From an uncultured Cytophagaceae bacterium (GTDB lineage Bacteria > Bacteroidota > Bacteroidia > Cytophagales > Spirosomataceae): DNA of 55,281 bases. The translations under genes were made by a program, and so were the position numbers. The notes beneath the pieces are model-generated. The model searched no databases. It worked only from the letters and a program-made list of their open reading frames with translations, and had not been told where the DNA came from. This document shows positions 34,660 through 42,576 of this stretch, piece after piece (positions within the stretch are counted from its first letter, which is position 1; every line of letters starts with the position of its first letter). The stretch lies in contig CAIVPF010000108.1 of NCBI GenBank assembly GCA_903907745.1, forward strand, positions 1 to 55,281. Direction: 5' to 3'.

Positions 34660-34690
34660 CAAAGGTAATTAGCAATTATTACTATTCCAA
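34660..34690 (-). promoter_or_regulatory. Promoter of tRNA-Leu
   Basis: On the minus strand TTG (34688-34690), 20 bp, then TACCTTTG (34660-34667), a full Bacteroidota sigma-A promoter. The -7 box ends 13 bp before the mature tRNA. Confidence 0.75.
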
Positions 34691-34728
34691 AAGACAAGAT
34701 AAATTTATGAATAAAGCCAAAAGCGAAT

Positions 34729-34736
34729 TATATTTG
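34729..34736 (+). promoter_or_regulatory. -7 promoter box for the mini-protein and symporter
   Basis: TATATTTG, an exact TAnnTTTG match, 18 bp before the ATG at 34755. No TTG at the usual -33 spacing. Confidence 0.5.
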
Positions 34737-34754
34737 AATCTCTAAACAAAATCA

Positions 34755-34865
34755 ATGGATCCCGAAGCAAGCCACCCCAAATGGAAATATTGGTATATTT
34801 CATTGATCGGGTTTTTAGTAGCCATCATCATTTTTTTTATCATTTTCGGCAACCACTACCAGTAA
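34755..34865 (+). CDS. 36-residue single-helix membrane protein upstream of the symporter
   Basis: Reads MDPEASHPKWKYWYISLIG, then a 15-residue hydrophobic helix (LVAIIIFFIIF) and the tail GNHYQ. Evidence that it is a gene: an ATG start, a -7 box 18 bp upstream, and a stop that precedes the symporter ATG by 1 bp, so the two are coupled. The topology is one helix with a short polar N-terminus bearing aromatic and basic residues. Small subunits of this type stabilise or regulate transporters in several families; that role here is inference. Confidence 0.6.
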   Translation: MDPEASHPKWKYWYISLIGFLVAIIIFFIIFGNHYQ

Positions 34866-34866
34866 C

Positions 34867-36549
34867 ATGAAAACCATTGATTGGATTGTATTAATTGGGA
34901 CAATTGGCGGCATCGTTGCCTATGGCAGTTGGAAAGGAAATCAGGCTAAACATTCCTTAAAAGGTTTTCTACTCGCCGATCGCGAATTGCCTTGGTACCA
35001 CATCCTTTTATCCGTCATGGCCACCCAAGCCTCGGCGATTACTTTTTTATCAGCTCCAGGACAAGCCTATACGGATGGCATGCGGTTTGTGCAATTTTAT
35101 TTAGGATTGCCCATCGCCATGATTATCTTATCCGTCACCTTTATCCCCCGCTATTATCAATTAAAGGTCTATACCGCGTATCAGTTTTTAGAAAAGCGAT
35201 TTGATACCAAAACCCGTATTTTAACCAGTTTATTATTTCTGATTCCCCGGGCACTTTCGACCGGCGTTACCATCGCCGCGCCTTCCATTATATTATCCAC
35301 TTTATTAGGTTGGGATTTAGCCTGGACAAATGCGGTGACGGCCTTAATCGTGACAACCTATTGTATGTTAGGCGGTTCCAAAGCGATATCCTATACGCAA
35401 ATGTTACAAATGTCGGTCGTTTTGGCGGGCATGGTGATGGTTGGGGTTTTGTTGGTCTATCAATTACCCGCCGAAATTGGCCTAGGCGAATCGATGCATT
35501 TGGCTGGGAAAATGGGGAAAATTAATTTGATTGACTGGAAATTTGATGTCAATAATCGATATAATATTTGGTCCGGAATCATCGGCGGATTTTTTCTTCA
35601 ATTGTCGTATTTTGGGACAGACCAAAGCCAAGTAGGGCGCTACCTGAGCGGTCAATCGGCCGATGAAAGTAAAAAGGGACTTTTGCTGAATGGCTTTTTA
35701 AAAATACCCATGCAGTTTTTCATTTTGCTGGTGGGGGTTTTGGTATTTGTTTTTTATCAGTTTCACGAACCACCGATGTTTTTCAATAAACTTTCGGAGG
35801 AAAAATGGCAACAGCATCCTGGCCATGAATCTTTTGACCAAGCTAAAAGCAAAATTTTCGAGGCAAAAAAACAAAAAGAATTTGCCTTGATGGATGCGAT
35901 CAAAACAGAGGACCAGGCGCTTGTGAAAAACCTACAAGGGGAAATTGGGGATTTGAACAACAAGCAAGCTGAAATAAGGGAAAAGGCGGTCTCCTCGATA
36001 AATCAAAAAAGTATTCAGATCGAACCGCAGGATACAAATTATATTTTTCTGCGTTATATCATTGACCACCTACCCATCGGCGTGATTGGTTTTTTAATTG
36101 CCATGATTTTATTGGCTTCCATGGGCTCGATGGCTTCGGCATTTGGATCATTGACCTCCATTAGTATGGTGGATATTTATCAGCGATTTTTCAATAAAGA
36201 TTCATCCAACCTGCATTATTGGTGGGTTTCGAAAGGTATTACTTTGGGCTGGGGAATCCTCTGTCTGATTGTGGCACAATTTGCCGTGAATATGGGCAGT
36301 TTAATCGAGGTAGTGAATATTTTGGGTTCTTGGTTTTATGGCACGATTTTGGGCATCTTTTTATGTGCCTTTTATTTACCAAAAACCACGGGTTCACAGG
36401 TATTTTGGGCTGCAATTATCACCGAGGCATTTGTGATTTATGCTTGGAAAATTGACTTAATGGCCTTTTTATGGCTAAATGTTTTGGGCTGTTTAATGGT
36501 CATGACCTTGGCCATAGTATTTAATGGTCTTCATCGATTGAGATCGTAA
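34867..36549 (+). CDS. Sodium:solute symporter (SSS family)
   Basis: 560 residues with about 13 hydrophobic segments of the LeuT fold. Family marks include LADRELPWYHILLSVMATQASAITFLSAPG near the N-terminus and MASAFGSLTSISMVDIY late in the sequence. A hydrophilic insertion of roughly 95 residues (about 300-395) sits between two membrane helices; it is rich in Lys, Glu and Gln (FEAKKQKEFALMDAIK) and probably helical. The family imports sugars, vitamins, amino acids or sialic acid with Na+; the substrate cannot be told. The 3' end overlaps the convergent PPIase gene by 29 bp with no terminator between. Confidence 0.92.
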   Translation: MKTIDWIVLIGTIGGIVAYGSWKGNQAKHSLKGFLLADRELPWYHILLSVMATQASAITFLSAPGQAYTDGMRFVQFYLGLPIAMIILSVTFIPRYYQLKVYTAYQFLEKRFDTKTRILTSLLFLIPRALSTGVTIAAPSIILSTLLGWDLAWTNAVTALIVTTYCMLGGSKAISYTQMLQMSVVLAGMVMVGVLLVYQLPAEIGLGESMHLAGKMGKINLIDWKFDVNNRYNIWSGIIGGFFLQLSYFGTDQSQVGRYLSGQSADESKKGLLLNGFLKIPMQFFILLVGVLVFVFYQFHEPPMFFNKLSEEKWQQHPGHESFDQAKSKIFEAKKQKEFALMDAIKTEDQALVKNLQGEIGDLNNKQAEIREKAVSSINQKSIQIEPQDTNYIFLRYIIDHLPIGVIGFLIAMILLASMGSMASAFGSLTSISMVDIYQRFFNKDSSNLHYWWVSKGITLGWGILCLIVAQFAVNMGSLIEVVNILGSWFYGTILGIFLCAFYLPKTTGSQVFWAAIITEAFVIYAWKIDLMAFLWLNVLGCLMVMTLAIVFNGLHRLRS

Positions 36550-37102
36550 AACGAACGGGAACCACAGGCCTTTCATCAAAAGACCGTTCCTTTTTTATCG
36601 AATCTACCACGGCCATGCCGTGGGTAACTTTCCCGAAAACGACATAGTTTTTATAATAGGGTGCGGCTTGTTCGGAATCTGTAATGATGAAAAATTCAGT
36701 GGGCGAAGAGGATTTTTGAGGATTTCCTTCATCATAGCGCGCCATCGCGATGGTACCACGGACAGGTTTTAAGTCATCTACGTATTCAGCCGGAACGAGA
36801 TAATCGAGTCGATCCAAATACTCCCCGCCACCTTGAATTCCGGAATCATAAATGTTGCGGTAAAATAATCGGTCCGTAAAATAGCCTAATTTAACCAAAC
36901 GAATAAAATTCACACGGTGCAAGGGTGTCCGAGCATCTAATTCAATGAATATATCGCCCAGGCGAGTTTCAAATTGGATGTGTTTTTCGGGATGTTCGGA
37001 GGCGATTTGGGTTAATTGTTTGCCTACGTTTTCCTGGTTTAATTTCCATTTGGGTTTACAGGCAACGATCCCTAAAACGAACAAAATAAATAAATAGCGC
37101 AT
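36521..37102 (-). CDS. Cyclophilin-type peptidyl-prolyl isomerase, lipoprotein
   Basis: 193 residues from the ATG at 37102, which gives MRYLFILFVLGIVAC, a lipobox ending in Cys15. The longer frame starting at 37123 has its ATG within a -7 promoter box, so it is rejected. The cyclophilin domain covers about 45-190: FETRLGDIFIELDARTPLHRVNFI, the active-site Arg in LFYRNI, IQGGGEY, RGTIAMAR and PTEFFI, where Glu replaces the usual Gln. The expected role is folding of periplasmic proline-rich proteins. Its 3' end overlaps the symporter gene. Confidence 0.88.
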   Translation of the reverse strand: MRYLFILFVLGIVACKPKWKLNQENVGKQLTQIASEHPEKHIQFETRLGDIFIELDARTPLHRVNFIRLVKLGYFTDRLFYRNIYDSGIQGGGEYLDRLDYLVPAEYVDDLKPVRGTIAMARYDEGNPQKSSSPTEFFIITDSEQAAPYYKNYVVFGKVTHGMAVVDSIKKERSFDERPVVPVRFTISIDEDH

Positions 37103-37116
37103 GACTGATTTTTTTG

Positions 37117-37124
37117 CAAACATA
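37117..37124 (-). promoter_or_regulatory. -7 promoter box for the PPIase, abutting a terminator
   Basis: TATGTTTG on the minus strand, an exact TAnnTTTG match that begins at the last base of the preceding terminator. The upstream promoter element must lie inside the hairpin. Confidence 0.45.
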
Positions 37125-37153
37125 AAAAAAGGGAACCGAAGTTCCCTTTTTTT
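37124..37153. terminator. Bidirectional terminator between the MFS and PPIase genes
   Basis: AAAAAAAGGGAAC, loop CGAA, GTTCCCTTTTTTT: a perfect 13-bp stem, symmetric for both strands. It ends transcription of the minus-strand MFS gene (stop at 37171). Confidence 0.9.
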
Positions 37154-37170
37154 GATATAATTCAGGTTGT

Positions 37171-38385
37171 TTAAGCAGCTGAATGATTTACTTTTTTACC
37201 CAAGAAATATAAACCGATGAAAGCAACGATTAAGATAGCTGGGAAAATCAACATATTAGACAAGGTCGCTTGGCCAGCAGCTAAATCAGCCGCATCACCT
37301 ACTAAACCATTACTTAAAGCAACTGTTTTGTTTTTATCAATCCAGCCACCGATGATCGGTTGGAACATAGATGAAGAAAACATTCCAATTCCACCTAAAA
37401 TAGACAAACCTAAAGCTCCCGTTTGAGGCATTGTTTCGCCTACAAAACCAAGCATGTTTGGCCAGAAATAACAGATACCTAATGCGTAGAAAACAGCGGC
37501 TACGTATAACATAGAACCATCCATCGTACTCATCATATAGATACCGATCACACCGAAAACGGCAGAACCTAATAAAACACCAACGGTATTTAATTGCTTA
37601 ATGATCGGTCCTGCAAAGTAACGGCCAACGGCCATTAAACCCGTAACCAAAGCTAAGATTAACATCGGAGAAGCACCTGCTTTAGCTAAGATTGGGCCAA
37701 CCCATTGTTGCGGACCAAACTCAGAAATCGCTGTCAAAGCCATACAAGCTGCCATGAACAAATACAAAGGATTTAACATCGCTTTGAAATTATCCAAGGT
37801 TGAATTCTCAACGATTCTTGGTTTAGGGAATGCTTGTCCTGCGAATAGATAGGCATAAATAACAGTTGGGATAATGATTACCCAAACTTGCGTTTGCCAA
37901 GCAAATCCACCGTCCGTCATAAATTTAGAAATCAAAGAACCTACAACGATTCCGCCTGGAAACCACATGTGAAAACGATTCAATTTACTATTGAAATCTA
38001 GTCCAGAATAAGAATCTGCAATCATAGGATTACAAGCGGCTTCTGTACATCCATTTCCTAATCCGATCAATAGCGTAGAAATCAATAAGGTATTGTAATC
38101 TACCGCATAGATCGTCATCAAAATACCGATGGCATGAGCGACTAAAGCAATTTGCATAATCAATTTTGGACCAATGGCAGAGTAGAAAACACCACCTAAA
38201 ATCATGGAAATTGGAAAACCTAGGAACCACATTTGATTAATATGACCTAATTGCTCATTAGATAAACTTAATTCAGTTCCTAATTGGGGTAAAATACCTG
38301 CCCGAATACTAAATGAAAAGGCAGTCGTGATAAGCGCAAAGCAACTTGCCAAGAAGAGGCGGTTTGCATTAATAGGTTGACTCAT
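37171..38385 (-). CDS. MFS transporter, sugar-type, next to the Gfo/Idh/MocA module
   Basis: 404 residues with 12 hydrophobic segments. Opening FALITTAFSFSIRAGILPQLGTELSLSNEQLGHI and the inner motif GLGNGCTEAACNP mark a Bacteroidota/Planctomycetes MFS group, distant from FucP and from nucleoside carriers. It is divergent from the first Gfo/Idh/MocA gene across a 213-bp region, so it is likely to import the substrate of that module. Codons are notably regular (GGT, AAA, GAA, ATC), suggesting good expression. It ends at a strong terminator. Confidence 0.87.
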   Translation of the reverse strand: MSQPINANRLFLASCFALITTAFSFSIRAGILPQLGTELSLSNEQLGHINQMWFLGFPISMILGGVFYSAIGPKLIMQIALVAHAIGILMTIYAVDYNTLLISTLLIGLGNGCTEAACNPMIADSYSGLDFNSKLNRFHMWFPGGIVVGSLISKFMTDGGFAWQTQVWVIIIPTVIYAYLFAGQAFPKPRIVENSTLDNFKAMLNPLYLFMAACMALTAISEFGPQQWVGPILAKAGASPMLILALVTGLMAVGRYFAGPIIKQLNTVGVLLGSAVFGVIGIYMMSTMDGSMLYVAAVFYALGICYFWPNMLGFVGETMPQTGALGLSILGGIGMFSSSMFQPIIGGWIDKNKTVALSNGLVGDAADLAAGQATLSNMLIFPAILIVAFIGLYFLGKKVNHSAA

Positions 38386-38544
38386 AGTTGTTTGGATTTA
38401 GTTAAATAATAGTTTTCAATGGTAATCTTAAAAAAATTAAATTAGAAATAAAAAAAACCATGTCAAAAAAACAAAAAGAAATTCAAATTTGACAATAAAT
38501 TTGCATTTATTTTTAGATTTTTTGTAAATTGAAAAACTATTTAT

Positions 38545-38568
38545 GGGCTTATTCTTTAAATTAAGCCC
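38545..38568 (+). promoter_or_regulatory. Candidate operator in the Gfo/Idh promoter
   Basis: GGGCTTA, 10-bp centre, TAAGCCC: a perfect 7-bp dyad that fills the spacer directly upstream of the -7 box. No TTG is present at -33, which would fit an activator- or repressor-controlled promoter. Confidence 0.45.
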
Positions 38569-38576
38569 TATTTTTG
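38569..38576 (+). promoter_or_regulatory. -7 promoter box for the Gfo/Idh/MocA-isomerase operon
   Basis: TATTTTTG, an exact TAnnTTTG match, 22 bp before the ATG at 38599 and immediately after the dyad GGGCTTA/TAAGCCC. Confidence 0.55.
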
Positions 38577-38598
38577 TGCCATTATAAATCTATTTACT

Positions 38599-39795
38599 AT
38601 GATTCAAGGAGGTTCGTCGACCAAGGTAGAAAGTCGGCAAGGAAGAAAAATCAAAATGGGCATGATTGGGGGGAGTTTGGAGGCTTTCATTGGCGCGGTG
38701 CATCGTGGAGGAGCGCAATTGGATGGTGAAATCGAGCTTGTATGTGGGGCCTTTAGTTCAAGTCCTGCGAAGTCTACAGAAACAGGGGAAGCGCTTTATT
38801 TAGACCCATCAAGGGTTTATGGCAGTTATGAGGAGATGATTTTGAAGGAAAAGGAATTGCCTGAAGGGAAACGTATGGATTTTGTGACTATTGTCACGCC
38901 GAATCACGTGCATTTTCCTGCGGCTAAAATGGCTTTGGAAAATGGTTTTCATGTGGTTTCTGACAAACCAGCTACCTTAAATTTAGCGGAGGCGAAGGCC
39001 TTGAAAACCATAATTGACAATTCGGGATTAATATATGCCTTGACGCATAATTATACAGGTTACCCGATGATCAAGCAGGCGAAAGCGATGGTGGAAGCGG
39101 GTGAATTAGGAGAGATTCGTAAAATAATTGTAGAATATCCACAGGGTTGGTTGATCGATTTGGTGGAAGCCACTGGTCAAAAACAAGCGGCTTGGCGGAC
39201 CGATCCAGAGCGATGTGGTGCGGCGGGCGCGATTGGCGATATCGGAACGCATGCGGAGAATTTAGTGGAATATATTACCGGATTGCAGATCGACGAGCTT
39301 TGTGCGGATTTGACGATTTTCGTGGAGGGGCGCTTGTTGGACGATGATGGAAATATCCTCATCCACTATAACAACGGTGCGCGCGGAGTTTTGCATTGTT
39401 CTCAAATCTGTAATGGCGAGGAGAATGATTTGAACATTCGGATTTATGGCTCAAAGGCCGGTTTGGTTTGGCATCAAATGGAACCGAATACCTTGGTTGT
39501 GAAATCGCGCGATGGGGGAAGTCGGAATATCCGTACGGCCGTGGGCCAATTGTATGAGGCTGCCAATGCACATTGCCGTCAGCCTGCTGGACATCCAGAA
39601 GGGTATGTCGAGACATTTGCGAATATTTACCGCAATTTCGCCTTTGCTCTTCGGGCGCGTTGGGAAGGAAAGGCGCAGAATCCACTATATGATTTTCCGG
39701 GCATTGAAGAAGGGATTAAAGGCATGGCCTTTATTTCGAATGTTGTTCGTTCGGCTCAGGATTCGAAAAATAAGTGGACCAAATTTGAAATTTAA
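38599..39795 (+). CDS. Gfo/Idh/MocA family oxidoreductase (first copy)
   Basis: 398 residues. A Rossmann NAD(P)-binding domain covers about 18-150: MGMIGGSLEAFIGAVHRGG, then VTIVTPNHVHFPAAKMALENGFHVVSDKPATLN, where SDKP replaces the usual catalytic CEKP with the active-site Lys kept. The C-terminal alpha/beta domain includes GAAGAIGDIGTHAENLVEYITGL with a metal-site-like Asp/His. It belongs to the sub-branch that begins GMVGGG.DAFIGAVHR. Typical reactions are NAD-dependent oxidation of sugars, inositols or sugar derivatives. The ATG at 38599 is preferred over 38656, because it sits 22 bp after the promoter box. It is first in a three-gene operon. Confidence 0.9.
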   Translation: MIQGGSSTKVESRQGRKIKMGMIGGSLEAFIGAVHRGGAQLDGEIELVCGAFSSSPAKSTETGEALYLDPSRVYGSYEEMILKEKELPEGKRMDFVTIVTPNHVHFPAAKMALENGFHVVSDKPATLNLAEAKALKTIIDNSGLIYALTHNYTGYPMIKQAKAMVEAGELGEIRKIIVEYPQGWLIDLVEATGQKQAAWRTDPERCGAAGAIGDIGTHAENLVEYITGLQIDELCADLTIFVEGRLLDDDGNILIHYNNGARGVLHCSQICNGEENDLNIRIYGSKAGLVWHQMEPNTLVVKSRDGGSRNIRTAVGQLYEAANAHCRQPAGHPEGYVETFANIYRNFAFALRARWEGKAQNPLYDFPGIEEGIKGMAFISNVVRSAQDSKNKWTKFEI

Positions 39796-39813
39796 TTAAC
39801 CATAAGATAGATC

Positions 39814-40959
39814 ATGACAAAAATTAAAATTGGAATCGTAGGAACAGGATTCATCGGGCCTGCGCACATTGAAGCCTTACGTCGTTTACCAAACGTGGAA
39901 GTGGCGGCTTTGTGTGAAGTTACGATTGAGTTAGCTGAAGCAAAGGCAAAACAATTAGGAATCGCCCGCTGGTATACCTTCGAGGATTTATTGAAACAAG
40001 ACGATATTCAAAGTGTGCATATTTGTACACCTAATTTCTTGCATTATTCACAATCCAAAGCGGCTTTATTGGCCGGAAAACATGTGATTTGTGAAAAGCC
40101 ATTAGCCAAAGATTTACATGAAGCGGAAGAATTGGTGGAAATCGCGGCTAAATCTGGTTTGGTGAATGCGGTGCATTTTAATTTACGTTATTATCCTTTG
40201 GTGCGTCAAATGAAAACGATGCGCGAAAAGGGTGATTTAGGTGAAATTTATTCGATTATCGGTTCTTATTTACAGGATTGGTTGTTTTACGCGACGGATT
40301 ACAACTGGCGTTTAGAACCGGATAAATCAGGAGATTCACGGGCGATTGCTGATATTGGATCCCACCTCTTGGATATCATCGAATACATTACAGGCTTAAA
40401 AACCGTAGAAGTAATGGCTGATTTTAACACGGTTCATAAGGTACGTAAAAAGCCATTGAAGCCTGTGGAAACCTATTCGGGTAAAATGTTGACCCCAGAA
40501 GATTATGCGGATGTGCCGATTAACACGGAGGATCACGCGAATGTCTTGTTGCGTTTCGACAATGGAAATAGAGGTTCCGTGACCGTTTCGCAGGTTTCGG
40601 CGGGGCGTAAAAATCAGTTGAAATTAGAAATCTCAGGTTCGAAACAGACATTTGCCTTTAATTCAGAGCGGCCAAATGAGATTTGGATTGGGAATCGGGA
40701 TCAAGCGAATCAGGTGTTGATGCGCGATCCGTCCTTGGCATATCCAGAAGCAACGGCCTTAATGACTTTCCCAGGAGGTCACAATGAAGGATTTTCGGAT
40801 ACATCGAAACAATTATTTAAGGAAGTTTATGCGGCGATTGAGGCGGGAGCCCAACCGGCCGAACCGAAATACCCAACCTTCGCGGATGGTTATCGTGAAT
40901 TATTAATTTGTGAACGAATATTAGAAAGTACACGCAAGCAAGCTTGGGTGAAAATATAA
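39814..40959 (+). CDS. Gfo/Idh/MocA family oxidoreductase (second copy)
   Basis: 381 residues, distinct from the first copy (not a recent duplicate). Rossmann motif GIVGTGFIGPAHIEAL (6-21), then IQSVHICTPNFLHYSQSKAALLAGKHVICEKPLAKD, with the classic EKP. The C-terminal domain carries ADIGSHLLDIIEYITGL. The two domains are of normal length. It probably performs a second dehydrogenation, or the reverse reduction, in the same sugar pathway. It lies 18 bp after the first copy and 11 bp before the isomerase gene. Confidence 0.92.
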   Translation: MTKIKIGIVGTGFIGPAHIEALRRLPNVEVAALCEVTIELAEAKAKQLGIARWYTFEDLLKQDDIQSVHICTPNFLHYSQSKAALLAGKHVICEKPLAKDLHEAEELVEIAAKSGLVNAVHFNLRYYPLVRQMKTMREKGDLGEIYSIIGSYLQDWLFYATDYNWRLEPDKSGDSRAIADIGSHLLDIIEYITGLKTVEVMADFNTVHKVRKKPLKPVETYSGKMLTPEDYADVPINTEDHANVLLRFDNGNRGSVTVSQVSAGRKNQLKLEISGSKQTFAFNSERPNEIWIGNRDQANQVLMRDPSLAYPEATALMTFPGGHNEGFSDTSKQLFKEVYAAIEAGAQPAEPKYPTFADGYRELLICERILESTRKQAWVKI

Positions 40960-40970
40960 ATTTTTGAACT

Positions 40971-42023
40971 ATGCAAACAATTAAAGGGCCAGCGATATTT
41001 TTGGCACAATTCATGGGGGATGAAGCCCCATTTAATAGCTTAGACGGCATCACGACTTGGGCGGCATCTTTAGGTTATAAAGGCGTTCAAATTCCATCTT
41101 GGGATGGTCGTTGCATCGATTTGCAAAAAGCGGCTGAATCGAAAACCTATTGTGATGAATTAAAAGGCATGTTAGCCGCGAAAGGCTTACAAATCACAGA
41201 GTTATCGACGCATTTACAAGGTCAATTAGTGGCGGTTAATCCAGCTTACGATTTAGGTTTTGATTCTTTTGCACCCGATGCGGTGAAAGGAAATCCGAAG
41301 GCGAGAACGGAATGGGCGGTCCAACAATTAAAATATGCCGCCAAAGCCTCTCAAAACTTAGGTTTGAATGCGCACGCCACGTTTTCAGGGGCTTTGATGT
41401 GGCACACTGTATATCCATGGCCACAAAGACCTGCGGGATTGGTGGAACAAGGATTTAAGGAATTAGGTCGCCGTTGGCTTCCGATTCTAAACGCCTTCGA
41501 CGAAGTGGGTGTCGATTTATGCTATGAAATTCACCCAGGGGAAGATTTGCATGATGGCGTGACCTTTGAGATGTTTCTGGATGAGGTAAAAGGGCACAAA
41601 CGTGCGAATTTATTGTATGATCCATCGCACTTTGTATTGCAAGCCTTGGATTATAAACAATACATCGATTTTTACCATGAGCGAATTAAGATGTTCCATG
41701 TGAAGGATGCGGAGTTTAACCCGACGGGCAAGCAAGGCGTCTATGGCGGATATCAATCCTGGATTAATCGGGCGGGACGTTTCCGTTCGTTAGGAGATGG
41801 CCAGGTTGATTTCAAGAGCATATTCTCTAAATTAACGCAATATGGATATGATGGCTGGGCGGTGTTAGAATGGGAATGCTGCATCAAAGATCCGGTGCAA
41901 GGTGCTACGGAGGGTGCACCATTTATCGCGAGCCATATCATCAAAGCGACTGAAAAAGTGTTTGATGATTTTGCAGGAACGGGTGCGGATGAAGCATTTA
42001 ATAATAAGATTTTAGGCTTGTAA
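40971..42023 (+). CDS. Sugar phosphate isomerase/epimerase family TIM-barrel protein
   Basis: 350 residues without a signal peptide, so cytoplasmic. The AP-endonuclease-2-like TIM barrel has recognisable metal-ligand stretches: LCYEIHPGEDLHD (Glu), NLLYDPSHFVLQ (Asp/His), MFHVKDAEF (His/Asp) and AVLEWECCIKDP (Glu). It is longer than the hydroxypyruvate isomerase core and matches the 'sugar phosphate isomerase/epimerase' proteins that travel with Gfo/Idh/MocA enzymes. It is the last gene of the module, followed by a strong terminator. Confidence 0.9.
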   Translation: MQTIKGPAIFLAQFMGDEAPFNSLDGITTWAASLGYKGVQIPSWDGRCIDLQKAAESKTYCDELKGMLAAKGLQITELSTHLQGQLVAVNPAYDLGFDSFAPDAVKGNPKARTEWAVQQLKYAAKASQNLGLNAHATFSGALMWHTVYPWPQRPAGLVEQGFKELGRRWLPILNAFDEVGVDLCYEIHPGEDLHDGVTFEMFLDEVKGHKRANLLYDPSHFVLQALDYKQYIDFYHERIKMFHVKDAEFNPTGKQGVYGGYQSWINRAGRFRSLGDGQVDFKSIFSKLTQYGYDGWAVLEWECCIKDPVQGATEGAPFIASHIIKATEKVFDDFAGTGADEAFNNKILGL

Positions 42024-42044
42024 TTTTTACAGCAGCTTAATAAT

Positions 42045-42075
42045 AAAAAAGCCCCTAAAATAATGGGGCTTTTTT
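42045..42075 (+). terminator. Terminator of the sugar module
   Basis: AAAAAAGCCCC, 9-nt loop, GGGGCTTTTTT: perfect 11-bp stem, 21 bp past the isomerase stop; symmetric enough to serve the convergent DoxX-like gene too. Confidence 0.9.
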
Positions 42076-42108
42076 AATGAACTATGTTGTAAAATTTCTT
42101 AAAAAGAG

Positions 42109-42570
42109 TCAGGATTTATTTATTTCCGTGCTCAAATACACCATATCTTTTAATGTAAAAATATAAATAAACCAGGCTGAGGAAACTAAAACTAAATTTT
42201 TTATAATGTATTGACCAATCAATGTCAGGGCAAAAAAAGACTGCCAAGTTTCATTCGGCAGAAAAAAAATTGGCATAAATGTGGTCAACATATGGCCGAT
42301 CATAAACCAAAAAGCCAGTTTGGTCAAACGAGGAAATAACCACAAAAATCCGATGAGACACTCTCCTATCCCCAAAAGCATCAGGAATGAAGGAGCATTC
42401 AACCATGGTGCCAGGGTAATGGTAAAAAGTTTTGTTACCAGACCTTCGGCCGGAGATGTCCCAAGTACTTTTAATAATCCAAACCAAATATAAACGAGCG
42501 CAATCATCGATCGATTAAGCCAAGATGCTGTAATTAAAGCATTTAGCGAATTTTTGTTGATCCTTACCAT
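42109..42570 (-). CDS. DoxX-like integral membrane protein
   Basis: 153 residues from the ATG at 42570 (MVRINKNSLNALI); the longer frame begins at a TTG inside the terminator of the upstream gene and is rejected. There are four hydrophobic helices. The stretch MIALVYIWFGLLKVLGTSPAEGL and LLGIGECLIGFLWLFPRLTKLAF resemble the DoxX/DUF417 superfamily of small quinone-linked or redox-associated membrane proteins. The function is unknown. It lies downstream of, and co-oriented with, an outer-membrane barrel gene, but a terminator separates them by only 6 bp from its start codon. Confidence 0.72.
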   Translation of the reverse strand: MVRINKNSLNALITASWLNRSMIALVYIWFGLLKVLGTSPAEGLVTKLFTITLAPWLNAPSFLMLLGIGECLIGFLWLFPRLTKLAFWFMIGHMLTTFMPIFFLPNETWQSFFALTLIGQYIIKNLVLVSSAWFIYIFTLKDMVYLSTEINKS

Positions 42571-42576
42571 GCTGCT

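Noticed and set aside
38604-38614. AAGGAGG as a Shine-Dalgarno for a start at 38656
   Set aside because: It is about 45 bp from that ATG, too far for an SD, and starts elsewhere in the window lack SD sequences.
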